This document shows positions 34,501 through 40,440 of a stretch of 60,616 nt of DNA, one piece after another. The stretch's first letter is position 1; each line of letters opens with the position of its first letter. Source of the DNA: a virus; IMG/VR virus record IMGVR_UViG_3300025771_003532, positions 1 through 60,616 of that record; one strand, given 5' to 3'. Below the pieces are notes generated by a model. It searched no databases, had not been told where the DNA came from, and worked only from the letters and a program-made list of their open reading frames with translations. A program made the position numbers and the translations under genes.

Positions 34501-36714
34501 GGTAACCAAGGTAATCAGGGTAATCAAGGTAATCAGGGACTCCAAGGTAACCAAGGCAACCAGGGTAACCAAGGCAACCAGGGTAACCAAGGCAACCAAG
34601 GAAACCAAGGTCTCCAGGGTAACCAGGGTAACCAAGGCAATCAAGGTAATCAGGGACTTCAGGGCAACCAGGGTAATCAAGGTAATCAAGGTAACCAGGG
34701 TAATCAGGGTAACCAAGGTAATATCGGTAACCGTGGTGGAGTTCCTTATCGTTGGGGAGGAACAGGAGTTCCTTCATCTGGACAAGTAAGATATAACAAC
34801 GGAACCTTTGCTAGCATCACTGCAATTCAAGTTCATGATATTGATCAATTAAGTAATGATCAATCAAACTGGATTGCAAGTTGGGATGATACAACATTAA
34901 CTGGAGGATTGAACAGAGGTTATATTTACATAATCTCAGCCCTATCTTCACAAACCACAGTAAACATTTTTGAAGTTGATGGAAATATTTCAAATAATGG
35001 TTCTTATTATACCATTCCAGTTAATCCGCTCAGTGGGACAAATCCTTCCGTAAACCAAGAAATTACTTTAGCATTCACAAGATCTGGTGTTCAGGGTCTC
35101 CAAGGTAACCAAGGTAATCAAGGTAACCAAGGTAATCAAGGTAACCAGGGTAATCAGGGTAACCAAGGTAATCAAGGTAATCAGGGACTCCAAGGTAACC
35201 AAGGACGCCAAGGTAACCAAGGTAATCAAGGTAATCAGGGTAACCAAGGTAATCAAGGTAATCAAGGACGCCAAGGAAACCAGGGTCTTCAGGGTAACCA
35301 AGGACGCCAAGGTAACCAAGGTAATCAGGGTAATCAGGGTAACCAAGGTAACCAGGGCAACATTGGTAACCGTGGTGGAGTTCCTTATGCATATGGAGGA
35401 ACTGGAGCACCATCTTCTGGTCAAATTAGATTCAATAATGCAACAGCATCTTCTGTAACTTCTATTACAGTTAATGATATTGATGCTTTAAGCAATAATC
35501 AATCGGGATGGATCGCAAGTTGGGATGATACAACACTAACTGGAGGATTGAATAGAGGTTATATTTACATAATCTCAGCTCTATCTTCAGATAATACTGT
35601 TGTTATTTTTGAAGTTGATGGAAATATAACTGATAATGGTACTTATTATACCATCCCAGTCAATTATCTTGCAGGTACTTCACCATCAGTAAGTGAAGAA
35701 GTAACGCTAGCATTTACAAGATCTGGTGTTCAGGGTGTACAAGGAAGACAAGGTACACAAGGTAATCAAGGTCGTCAAGGTAATCAGGGTCTCCAAGGAA
35801 ACCAAGGTCGTCAGGGTCGTCAAGGTAACCAAGGTAATCAAGGTAACCAAGGACGCCAAGGTAACCAAGGTCTTCAGGGTAATCAAGGTCGCCAAGGACG
35901 CCAAGGTAACCAGGGTCTCCAAGGAAACCAAGGACGCCAAGGTACGCAAGGTTTAAGTAACCAAGGTACACAAGGTAACCAAGGACGCCAAGGTAACCAG
36001 GGTAACCAAGGACGCCAAGGTACGCAAGGTTTAAGTAACCAAGGTACACAAGGTAACCAAGGACGCCAAGGTAACCAAGGACGCCAAGGTAACCAGGGTC
36101 TCCAAGGAAACCAAGGACGCCAAGGACGCCAGGGAACTCAAGGTCTTCAGGGACGCCAAGGTACACAAGGACGCCAAGGTACGCAAGGTTTAAGTAACCA
36201 AGGTACACAAGGTAATCAAGGTACACAGGCAACCCAAGGTACTCAAGGTCTCCAAGGAAACCAAGGACGCCAAGGACGCCAGGGAACTCAAGGTCTTCAA
36301 GGACGCCAAGGTACACAAGGACTCCAAGGTAATCAAGGAACCCAAGCAACTCAAGGCACTCAGGGTTCTGCAAATACAACAACAATTTCAAATAATGTAG
36401 ACAATAGAGTCATAACTGCTACTGGTTCTGCTGGAACAGTTAATGCAGAAGCAAATCTTACCTTTACTGGAAGTGTTCTAACAATTGCTGGAAATATTGT
36501 TCCAAATACAAATAATACAAGAGATCTTGGTTCAACCACTCTTCGCTGGGCAAACATTTATACAAATGATATTAATCTTAGTAATGAGGGTTCTACAAAT
36601 GATGTTGATGGAACATGGGGTGAATATACAATTCAAGAAGGAGAGAATGATTTGTTCCTAATTAATAGAAGAAATGGTAAAAAGTTTAAGTTCATGTTAT
36701 CGGAGGTAGACTGA
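22540..36714 (+). CDS. giant (4724-residue) collagen-like fibre protein
   Basis: Starts at GTG 22540; alignment with the ATG-started 7392 product supports this start. Residues 1-200 match that paralogue. Two beta-rich segments (about 200-390 and 460-680) are separated by the first Gly-X-Gln array. From residue about 807, 18 modules of about 100-120 residues (typically LGDRGGIPY...FDDTDxFGxDQTGWYDTWDDT...RGYIYITSADS...VTVFFTKTG) alternate with (GNQ/GLQ)n arrays. The last array is rich in GRQ and GTQ. The C-terminal ~115 residues (NTTTISNN..., TRDLGSTTLRWANIYTNDINLSNEG, WGEYTIQEGENDLFLINRRNGKKFKF) look like the end of a T4-like cyanophage fibre. It is probably a trimeric, very long fibre. The upstream partner is 20408 and the next gene, 36714, is a collar-type tip. 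Confidence 0.88.
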   Translation: MAASQEQKLDFLLKKIGYTASKTGIAEDSTLSGTKKAPFAEAIPSPLVIRSDLIWSESGDIPGTPPSATSSIVQVYGTASALRLTADPTVSGNRAFLCRATYNNNSSTLLGDWIDPSFGPDYIVKVYRGDPASGGVQLSAAGAGSNDTWFFDYAAGVLNFNGTVVPSGVNSGNVYLVAYRYKGPKGVVTQGSSPSFDNIISGILTADAFYTGFDTNSSLALTGDKILGPASISIVPFQDGVVFIEGDLQIKGTPIGFSSSQITFFDNDVVLGTDSIIFNANETLESNLDGSVIGIGSTSVRKSIKYKFSIDAWQSSVNFGVHEPDGAYYVAENEVLNATTLGLGITNSNLRSANPGFINDRVQTQAQPEDFILFYDQTDGLLKKDTILSAALQGAQGLQGLQGLQGNQGNQGNQGNQGLQGNQGLQGLQGLQGLQGLQGNQGLQGLQGNQGLQGVAGPVEGDPYQVIFKNASNLPQGSDDLRFDANSNLYVAGIVTGTSFKTGALGQAIIVNSDSITGPSTITLDPAGVGDNTGIVRIKGNLVVDGETITISTGTLDIPDFKIGIAKSVGDNALLDGAGIGIGSTSIRKDIVWQSGTASIYITENVNVPSGKVYKINGNTVLEETTLGTGVTNSYLTNVSPNLIFQKPQLTGDIQQSDLLLLYDISDSSLKKATITDVSIQGVQGTQGRQGNQGNQGNQGNQGNQGNQGNQGNQGNQGLQGLQGNQGNQGNQGNQGNQGNQGNQGLQGVGSQGVQGLQGLQGLQGNQGLQGVGAQGLQGNQGRQGNQGNQGLQGNQGNQGLQGLQGGIGDRGGIRYEWVQSTTDQDPGNGNVAYNNSAINSVTQIYIDNLDDLGNNQTAWYDVWDDTENPDRGYLYFISADILSGTTVNIFRINGVNQVASGYYKISVEYVTGTLPSNGDILTLFHSRTGIQGLQGNQGNQGNQGNQGNQGNQGNQGLQGLQGLQGNQGNQGNQGNQGNQGNQGNQGNQGNQGMLGDRGGIRYDFDSTTTAGTGGQGSLRYNNATAANITELYFDDTDSFGSDQTGWYDTFDDTQLNAGLNRGYLYVTSADSGGNVTSIFYVDDAVIDNTTYWTVPVTYVSGDIPSNGQEVTVLFTKSGTQGVQGNQGNQGNQGNQGNQGNQGNQGLQGNQGNQGNQGNQGNQGNQGNQGNQGLQGLQGLQGLQGNQGNQGNQGNQGNQGNQGNQGNQGLQGNQGMLGDRGGIPYRFNTATGSGSSGDGDFRFNNSTIGSVTQIYVDDNDIFGVDHSAWVANWDDTQVIAGEGRGYIYITSADSATNVSAIFEVTGAITDQTDYQEIPVTYLSGNIPSNAQDITIFFTKTGIQGLQGNQGNQGNQGNQGNQGNQGNQGNQGLQGLQGLQGLQGNQGNQGNQGNQGLQGNQGNQGNQGNQGNQGNQGNQGLQGNQGLQGMLGDRGGIPYEFDTTTAAGSGGQGVLRFDSPAIANATTLYFDDTDLFGIDQTAWYDTWDDTQVNVGENRGYIYITTSDSSTNTSIIFEVDGSVSDNGSYYSIPVNYLTGSLPSNGQELTVFFTKTGTQGLQGNQGLSGRNAETTYVYTFSSSTGAANPGSGRLRFDNFSTQSSATELYIANTDSGGTDLSDFLADIENYGILERQALVKIVDPVDASQYHLFVVGNTQLQTGGATGWFSFDITQFYASSGNFSNNDTVFISFSFIGPQGVQGNQGLQGLQGNQGNQGNQGNQGLQGNQGNQGNQGNQGNQGNQGNQGLQGLQGLQGLQGNQGNQGNQGNQGLQGNQGNQGNQGNQGNQGNQGNQGLQGNQGNQGNQGNQGNQGNQGNQGLQGNYGNRGGVPYIFSTTTQNGDPGNGNFRYNNATIGSVTEIYIDNLDDLGNDQTAWYDVWDDTQLNAGLSRGNLVITSADSADTNVNIFNVVGAVTAETGYYRVPVAYVSGSLPTNSEKLVFNFTRSGVQGVQGLQGLQGPDGVSSGDTFEYFYSTSTTAADPGQGFIRFDNSTIENSTEIYLDHRDENGSDLSDFYSFVDQYGSPGNKGFVKIQSQTNANNFYIFRLGGVILESAGANGWSTLDLTSNVSAGTGFSNNEAIFLSFGLAGIQGTQGNQGNQGLQGNQGNQGNQGNQGNQGNQGNQGNQGNQGLQGNQGNQGNQGNQGNQGNQGLQGNQGNQGNQGNQGNQGNQGLQGNQGNQGNQGNQGNQGNQGMLGDRGGIPYLFDTTTTAGSGGQGRIRFNSGTIGSVTELYFDDTDSFAVDQTGWYDTWDDTQVNSGSNRGYVYITSADSSSNTTAIFYVDDVVTDNGTYYTIPVTFVSGNLPTNNQELTVFFTKTGIQGLQGNQGNQGNQGNQGNQGNQGLQGNQGNQGNQGNQGNQGLQGNQGNQGNQGLQGNQGNQGNQGNQGNQGNQGNQGLQGLQGLQGLQGLQGNQGNQGNQGLQGNQGNQGNQGNQGNQGLQGNQGNQGNQGNQGNQGNQGNQGLQGNQGNQGNQGNQGNQGNQGMLGDRGGVPYLFDTTITAGSGGQGRLRFNNGTIANVTNMYFDDTDEFGVDQTGWYDTWDDTVVNAGLNRGYIYITSADSATNVTAVFYVNNTVENNTSYYRVPVTYLSGNLPTNGQAVTVFFTKTGVQGVQGNQGNQGNQGNQGNQGNQGNQGNQGLQGNQGNQGNQGNQGNQGNQGNQGNQGNQGLQGLQGLQGLQGNQGNQGNQGNQGLQGNQGNQGNQGNQGNQGNQGNQGLQGNQGLQGNQGNQGNQGNQGNQGLQGNQGNQGNQGNQGNQGNQGNQGNQGNQGMLGDRGGVRYSFDTTTTAGTGGQGVIRFNDSNIANVSTLYFDDTDSFGVDQTGWYDTFDDTIVNNGLNRGYIYISSADSTSNVTAVFFVDGPVVNNGTYYSVPVNNLTGSLPSNGQDLSVVFTKSGQQGVQGNQGLQGNQGRQGNQGNQGNQGNQGLQGNTGSRGGNPYIFSTTTTNADPGNGVVRYNNSNIASVTEFYIDNLDDLGNNQTAWYNTWDDTVTNTGLVRGYLYITSSDSNQTTVNAFAVSGDVIAQTGYYRIPVTYISGTLPGNNEQLSINFTPAGAQGLQGNQGLQGNQGIKGRDSENSYNYFYNNSTTASDPGSGNLRFNNANIASATAVYIDNTNSDNVNLDTFLQTITEYGSVNKRGFIRIGLANDLTAYNVYEITGVTQNASGAGGWHTISITNVISTTTTISNNTELIVSISVAGPQGTQGNQGNQGNQGNQGLQGNQGRQGNQGNQGNQGNQGNQGNQGNQGLQGNQGNQGNQGNQGNQGNQGLQGNQGNQGNQGNQGNQGMLGDRGGIPYLFDTNTAAGSGGQGRLRFNSGTIGSVTNMYFDDTDEFGVNQTGWYNTWDDTVVNAGLNRGYIYITSADSSTNVTAVFYVNNTVENNTSYYRVPVTYLSGNLPSNGQEVTVFFTKTGVQGLQGNQGNQGNQGNQGLQGNQGNQGNQGNQGNQGNQGNQGNQGNQGLQGNQGNQGNQGNQGNQGNQGNQGLQGNQGNQGNQGNQGNQGNQGNQGNQGLQGLQGIAAARSLGSTFEYTTSTANSDPGTGHLGFNAAVTANFTTFRISETDINLSDVEGILASLDYSDNIPRSIVTVQREVNNLDYVIFSIESARTDNGGWRSYSCTKIAQTGTFSDGDKVFAVIQPVGNQGVQGLQGNIGNRGGVPYDFQGSGGGAPGSGTVTYNSGTFSSITELRINDIDALSNDQSNWIASWDDTALTGGLNRGYIYLISANSAQNTVNIFEVDGSATNNGSYYTIPVNPISGSVPSNGTELTIAFTRSGVQGVQGNQGNQGNQGLQGNQGNQGNQGNQGNQGNQGNQGNQGLQGNQGNQGNQGNQGNQGNQGLQGNQGNYGNRGGVPYNFSTTTTNADPGNGNVRYNNATMSSVSFIYIDNLDVLGNNQTGWYNTWDDTTLNTGLTRGNLVITSADSADNNVNVFNVTGAVQVASGFYRIPVSYVSGSRPANTEKLVFNFNRAGTQGLQGNQGNQGNQGNQGNQGNQGNQGLQGNQGNQGNQGNQGNQGNQGNQGLQGNQGNQGNQGNQGLQGNQGNQGNQGNQGNQGNQGNIGNRGGVPYRWGGTGVPSSGQVRYNNGTFASITAIQVHDIDQLSNDQSNWIASWDDTTLTGGLNRGYIYIISALSSQTTVNIFEVDGNISNNGSYYTIPVNPLSGTNPSVNQEITLAFTRSGVQGLQGNQGNQGNQGNQGNQGNQGNQGNQGNQGLQGNQGRQGNQGNQGNQGNQGNQGNQGRQGNQGLQGNQGRQGNQGNQGNQGNQGNQGNIGNRGGVPYAYGGTGAPSSGQIRFNNATASSVTSITVNDIDALSNNQSGWIASWDDTTLTGGLNRGYIYIISALSSDNTVVIFEVDGNITDNGTYYTIPVNYLAGTSPSVSEEVTLAFTRSGVQGVQGRQGTQGNQGRQGNQGLQGNQGRQGRQGNQGNQGNQGRQGNQGLQGNQGRQGRQGNQGLQGNQGRQGTQGLSNQGTQGNQGRQGNQGNQGRQGTQGLSNQGTQGNQGRQGNQGRQGNQGLQGNQGRQGRQGTQGLQGRQGTQGRQGTQGLSNQGTQGNQGTQATQGTQGLQGNQGRQGRQGTQGLQGRQGTQGLQGNQGTQATQGTQGSANTTTISNNVDNRVITATGSAGTVNAEANLTFTGSVLTIAGNIVPNTNNTRDLGSTTLRWANIYTNDINLSNEGSTNDVDGTWGEYTIQEGENDLFLINRRNGKKFKFMLSEVD
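23716..36365 (+). repeat. collagen-like (Gly-X-Gln)n arrays, 9-base in-frame period
   Basis: Dominant codon triplets are GGT/GGC-AAC/AAT-CAA/CAG, GGT-CTT/CTA/TTA/TTG-CAA, and late in the array GGA-CGC-CAA and GGT-AC(A/G)-CAA. X is mostly Asn, then Leu, Val, Arg and Thr; Y is almost always Gln; Pro is absent. Synonymous codon mixing breaks exact 9-base identity but leaves long near-repeats that could recombine. All the long opposite-strand and shifted-frame ORFs across this region are shadows of the period-9 sequence. Confidence 0.9.
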
Positions 36715-37340
36715 TGCCTATTTTAGCGGCGGACATAACAGGTGAAAATTTAAATCTAACAGGAGTAATGACATGCACCAGCATGGATACTGGTGCAGGA
36801 CCAGGAGGATCAGTTCCTAGTGGAGGTATTATTTTATGGTCTGGTTCAACAGCATCGATACCTACTGGATGGGTTTTATGTGATGGTCTTAATAGTACAC
36901 CAGATCTTAGGGACAGGTTTGTTGTTGGTGCAGGTAATGGATATGCTGTAGCTGCTACTGGTGGTTCTGATACTGTAACACTAACAACAGCACAACTACC
37001 TGTACATAATCATCCAGGATCTGGTTCTAGTGGATCTGCTGGATCTCACTCTCACCCAGCAAGTGGGTCTACAGGACCTGCAGGTACTCACTCTCACGCA
37101 TACACAGGAACTGCCTCACAAAATGCTCCAAAAGATGGTGCTGGTAATGCAGTTAACCAAGGCACTCAAGCTAGAACTACTTCACCTGCAGGTGCTCATA
37201 CTCATCCAGTAAGTGTATCAGTTAATTCTGCAGGTTCTCATAGTCATCCAGTGTCTGTTAGTGTTGGAAATGCTGGTAGTGGCAATGCTCATGAGAATAG
37301 ACCTCCTTATTATGCACTAGCATACATCATGAAAACCTAA
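36714..37340 (+). CDS. tail-collar-domain fibre tip protein
   Basis: A 208-residue protein overlapping the giant gene's stop by one base (TGATG). SVPSGGIILWSGSTASIPTGWVLCDG, STPDLRDRFVVGAG and GGSDTVTLTTAQLPVHNHPG form a phage tail-collar domain. They are followed by five His-x-His motifs (HNHPG, HSHP, HSHA, HTHP, HSHP) and the usual NRPPYYALAYIMKT end. In T4 short and long tail fibres such HxH motifs bind metal in the receptor-binding tip, so this is a likely trimeric tip. Co-translation with the collagen-like fibre suggests the two assemble together. Confidence 0.9.
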   Translation: MPILAADITGENLNLTGVMTCTSMDTGAGPGGSVPSGGIILWSGSTASIPTGWVLCDGLNSTPDLRDRFVVGAGNGYAVAATGGSDTVTLTTAQLPVHNHPGSGSSGSAGSHSHPASGSTGPAGTHSHAYTGTASQNAPKDGAGNAVNQGTQARTTSPAGAHTHPVSVSVNSAGSHSHPVSVSVGNAGSGNAHENRPPYYALAYIMKT

Positions 37341-37349
37341 AAGTCAATC

Positions 37350-37378
37350 TTGACATGGTGGTCAAATATAGATACAAT
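37350..37378 (+). promoter_or_regulatory. sigma70-type promoter TTGACA-17-TACAAT
   Basis: TTGACA at 37350-37355 and TACAAT at 37373-37378 with a 17-base spacer. It would let host RNA polymerase transcribe the second glycan cluster early, independent of the late fibre operon. The same hexamers and spacing occur before petF (48310). Confidence 0.75.
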
Positions 37379-37401
37379 ACCTTTGCTAAGGTTAATAAAA
37401 A

Positions 37402-37423
37402 ATAAGAGCTTTTAAACTCTTAT
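37402..37423 (+). other. leader hairpin before the glycan cluster
   Basis: ATAAGAG (37402-37408) pairs with CTCTTAT (37417-37423) around an 8-base AT-rich loop. No T-run follows, so it is probably a leader stem-loop rather than a terminator. Confidence 0.45.
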
Positions 37424-37450
37424 AGATACTTTATGAATCATTGAATTAAT

Positions 37451-38461
37451 ATGAATAGACCATTACATGTTGCTAATCAAAGTATGAATTTTGTGAAAGA
37501 TTGTATTGAGAATGGTGGAGGAAGTATTCATCCATTAGTAACAGACTCTTCAATACTTAAAGGACCTTCTCTAACAAATCCTTCAATTTATTTGGATGGA
37601 GATAGGCTTTTAGTAAATTTAAGGAATATTAACTATACCTTGTATCATTCTGAGATTAAGAAGTATGAGCATCCCTGGGGTCCTCTAGTTTATATTCATC
37701 CAGAGAATGATTGGAAGCTTCGCACAAAGAATATTTTGTGTGAGTATGATTCTAATATGAATCCAGTATGGCAAAGACATATTGATACATCAGATTTTCC
37801 CGACAAAGAACTTTGGGATTTTGTAGGTCTTGAAGACTCTAGAATTTTCCGTTGGGATGGAAGACTCTTCATGTGTGGTGTTAGAAGAGATCTAGATACT
37901 ATTGGTACTGGTAGAATGGAACTATCAGAGATTGAGATTGGTCCTGATTATGTAAAAGAGATTGCTCAATATCGTATTCCAACTCCAGGTAATAGGGAAT
38001 CTTATTGTGAAAAGAACTGGATGCCTATTGTTGATATGCCATGGCATTTTGTTAAGTGGACTAATGGCACAGAAGTTGTGAGATATGATATTGAATCTAA
38101 TACTACAGAGAGTGTAGTTATAAAGGATTGGAGAGATATTGGTTGTATTGATCTAAGAGGAGGATCTCAGGTTCTTCCTTTCGGTGATGGTGGTCATATT
38201 ACGTTATGTCACGAGACATACTTAACCAAAAGTGAACAAGATCGTAAAGATGGTATCTATAGACATAGATTTATTGTTTGGGATAAGAATTGGGATATTG
38301 TAAAAGTCTCTAGACAATTTTCATTCATGGAAGCAGAGATTGAATTTGCTGTTGGCATGTGTGAGTATGGAGATGATTATCTGATCACATTTGGATTCCA
38401 AGATAATGCTGCTTATCTTTTAAAGATTAATAAAAATTATGTTCAAAACTTTATATTTTAA
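37451..38461 (+). CDS. GH130/GH43-like five-bladed propeller protein
   Basis: A 336-residue protein with NPSIYLDGDRLLVNLRNINYTLY, then DFVGLEDSRIFRWDGRLFMCG, EKNWMPI, RGGSQVLPF, GHITLCHETYL and a final EAEIEFAVGMCEYGDDYLITFGFQD. The order of 'N-P', 'GLEDSRI', 'EKNW-P' and 'E..GM...dd..iTfG..D' is that of the glycosidase-related propellers (GH130 mannoside phosphorylases and kin). It may process or bind a mannose- or glucose-containing glycan, or act as a glycosyltransferase-like partner. It is first in a cluster of eight glycan genes behind the promoter at 37350. Confidence 0.75.
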   Translation: MNRPLHVANQSMNFVKDCIENGGGSIHPLVTDSSILKGPSLTNPSIYLDGDRLLVNLRNINYTLYHSEIKKYEHPWGPLVYIHPENDWKLRTKNILCEYDSNMNPVWQRHIDTSDFPDKELWDFVGLEDSRIFRWDGRLFMCGVRRDLDTIGTGRMELSEIEIGPDYVKEIAQYRIPTPGNRESYCEKNWMPIVDMPWHFVKWTNGTEVVRYDIESNTTESVVIKDWRDIGCIDLRGGSQVLPFGDGGHITLCHETYLTKSEQDRKDGIYRHRFIVWDKNWDIVKVSRQFSFMEAEIEFAVGMCEYGDDYLITFGFQDNAAYLLKINKNYVQNFIF

Positions 38462-38466
38462 ATAAT

Positions 38467-39204
38467 ATGAATGTTGCAATATGTTTATCTGGACTAATTA
38501 GGTATCCAGAAAATGCTCTTAGAACTATAGAAAAAATAATTCCTAATGAGAATATAAAAATCTTTATACATACTTGGAAAGTTCAAAACAAAGAATTCTT
38601 TACAAGTAAAGTATTTCAACCAGAGTATAAAGAATTAGATAGGATTGCTGAAGATAGTATTGGATTCTTAGATTCTTTTAATTATGAGTCTGCTTTAGTT
38701 GAGAATTTTATTTCATTGGAACCAAAATTTAAAAAAATTTATACTGACATCTTGACAAAATGTAGTCCTATTGATAACTATACAATTAGTCCTATTAGTA
38801 TGTATTATTCTATCTTCAAGTCTAATGAATTAAAAATGAAATATGAAGATGAAAACTCTATGGTTTTTGATAAAGTTGTCAGAATGAGAATGGACAGCGA
38901 TTATATTTACGATGAATATTTTGATTTATCTAAGTATGATAGTGACTTATGTATTCCTGCTGGAGAAGATTGGGATAATGGTATAAATGATCAGTTTGCT
39001 TTTGGTAAATCTCATATTATGGATCAGTATTCTAATGTTTATAATAATCTATACAATATAGAATTTGAAAAATATCAACCAGAAACTATGTTGAGACAAA
39101 ATCTGGAATACTATAATATAGTTCCAGACAGACCAGAGATATATATTAGAATTAATAATGGGAATTATGGAAAGCATGTACTTTATCCAGACTGGATTTT
39201 TTGA
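38467..39204 (+). CDS. putative glycosyltransferase-like protein (HTW type)
   Basis: A 245-residue protein, MNVAICLSGLIRYPENALRTIEKIIPNENIKIFIHTWK. The F-IHTWK motif and the later KVVRMRMDSDYIY and INDQFAFGKSHIMDQYSN are found in surface-glycan glycosyltransferase-like proteins. RMDSD may be the acidic donor site, and N-D-QFAFG-x4-M is typical of these proteins. It probably belongs to the same family as the protein at 1151. It starts 5 bases after the upstream stop. Confidence 0.65.
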   Translation: MNVAICLSGLIRYPENALRTIEKIIPNENIKIFIHTWKVQNKEFFTSKVFQPEYKELDRIAEDSIGFLDSFNYESALVENFISLEPKFKKIYTDILTKCSPIDNYTISPISMYYSIFKSNELKMKYEDENSMVFDKVVRMRMDSDYIYDEYFDLSKYDSDLCIPAGEDWDNGINDQFAFGKSHIMDQYSNVYNNLYNIEFEKYQPETMLRQNLEYYNIVPDRPEIYIRINNGNYGKHVLYPDWIF

Positions 39205-39206
39205 TA

Positions 39207-39824
39207 ATGTTAATAGATTTTAATACAATTTTTAATAGTTATAAAATGGAAATCACAGGAGTTATTCACGTAGGTGCTCATCATGGTGAAGAGATACCAG
39301 TTTATATTAACAATGGAATCAAGAATATTGTTCTATTTGAACCAGTTCTAGATAATTTTTATAAGGTTGCGTCTCACGCTTCTAACTACAATGCAAATAT
39401 AACAGGGCATCAAGTCGCATTGGGAAGTACAAATAAAATTGTTGATATGTATTTAAGTAGTAATCAATGTGAGAGTAGTTCTATATTAAAACCAAAAAAA
39501 CATTTACAATTATATCCAGACGTTACTTTTGATAAAACAGAAAAGGTAGAAGTTAATAGATTGGATGATTACAATCTCACAGAATATAATATGTTAAATA
39601 TTGATGTTCAGGGATATGAACTTGAAGTATTGAAGGGGGCAGAGAATACCCTTCAATATATTGATTACATTTATTGTGAAGTTAATAGTGATGAGATCTA
39701 TGAGAACAATGCATATATAGAAGATATTGATGATTTTTTATCTAAGTTTTCTTTTGAGAGAATTGAAACTGATTGGTGGGAAGATCATGGTTGGGGTGAT
39801 GCATTTTACGTAAAACAGGAGTAA
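39207..39824 (+). CDS. FkbM-family methyltransferase
   Basis: The frame opens at TTG 39201, but ATG 39207 (MLIDFNTIFNSY) is the better start. The protein has GVIHVGAHHGEEIP (SAM motif I), NIVLFEPV (motif II, acidic end E), ITGHQVALGS, SSILKP, VEVNRLDDY, MLNIDVQGYELEVLKGAENTL and YIYCEVN. This is the standard order for FkbM methyltransferases, which methylate sugar hydroxyls. It ends with a tryptophan-rich tail (ETDWWEDHGWGDAFYV), also common in phage and marine bacterial members. It probably O-methylates a sugar added by the cluster's glycosyltransferases. Confidence 0.88.
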   Translation: MLIDFNTIFNSYKMEITGVIHVGAHHGEEIPVYINNGIKNIVLFEPVLDNFYKVASHASNYNANITGHQVALGSTNKIVDMYLSSNQCESSSILKPKKHLQLYPDVTFDKTEKVEVNRLDDYNLTEYNMLNIDVQGYELEVLKGAENTLQYIDYIYCEVNSDEIYENNAYIEDIDDFLSKFSFERIETDWWEDHGWGDAFYVKQE

Positions 39825-39831
39825 TTGTTAA

Positions 39832-40437
39832 ATGGCTACAAAGTATACTGGTGAGATCGATATACAAAATCTAAGAAGGTTCCATGGTTATTGGGACGAA
39901 TCTCATCAATGGTTAAAAGATTTTATTAATGAAAGAGAAGATGAAATTAAAACAGGTGTAGAAATTGGAGTTGCTTTTGGATCTAATATGCAACTCTTAT
40001 TGGAAGAAACAAATCTAGAAACTTTATGGGGAGTTGATTCGTACAAAAAAGAAACTTGGGATCTATCTGGTGTTGTAAATGTAGATACTGAGTTTGGTGG
40101 ATTTGATGGATTACATGCACATGTTGTCCAATTAATCAAACCATTTGACCCAAGAGGTAAAATTATTCGTATGACATCACAAAATGCTGCGAAAAAATTT
40201 AGAAATGAAAGTTTAGATTTTGTTTTTATTGATGGTAATCATTTTGATCTTGAAAATGATTTAAAGTATTGGGAAAAGAAAGTTCGTGATGGTGGTTATA
40301 TCATGGGGCATGATTGGAATCATCCTTCTTTTGGTAATATTACTGCTCATTTAAGAGATACTTATGATGAAGATGAGTTGGTTGGTATTGATGGACCAGT
40401 TCATATTTGGTATGTTAAAAAAGGTGCTTTTATGTAA
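39832..40437 (+). CDS. class I SAM-dependent methyltransferase
   Basis: A 201-residue protein with KTGVEIGVAFGSNMQLLLEE (motif I), TLWGVDSY (motif II), IIRMTSQNAAKKFRNESLDFVFIDGNHFDLENDLKYWEKKV (motif IV with the metal- or substrate-site D-G-NH) and GGYIMGHDWNHPSFGNI. The 'FIDGNH....DL..W...v..GG.I.GHDW' pattern is the Methyltransf_24 type. It is different from the FkbM genes on both sides. The substrate is probably a sugar or small glycan precursor. Confidence 0.85.
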   Translation: MATKYTGEIDIQNLRRFHGYWDESHQWLKDFINEREDEIKTGVEIGVAFGSNMQLLLEETNLETLWGVDSYKKETWDLSGVVNVDTEFGGFDGLHAHVVQLIKPFDPRGKIIRMTSQNAAKKFRNESLDFVFIDGNHFDLENDLKYWEKKVRDGGYIMGHDWNHPSFGNITAHLRDTYDEDELVGIDGPVHIWYVKKGAFM

Positions 40438-40440
40438 ATT

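Noticed and set aside
23716-36365. CRISPR or other DNA-level repeat array
   Set aside because: Units are in-frame codon triplets with synonymous variation and no spacers, so the repeat belongs to the protein.
23651-36391. Many long antisense and shifted-frame ORFs over the collagen arrays (LGYLGYPGYL-, LVTLITLV- and KVTRVIK-type)
   Set aside because: They have the period-3 composition expected from reading 9-base repeats in other frames. The +1 frame from 22540 is the only one continuous through both arrays and modules.
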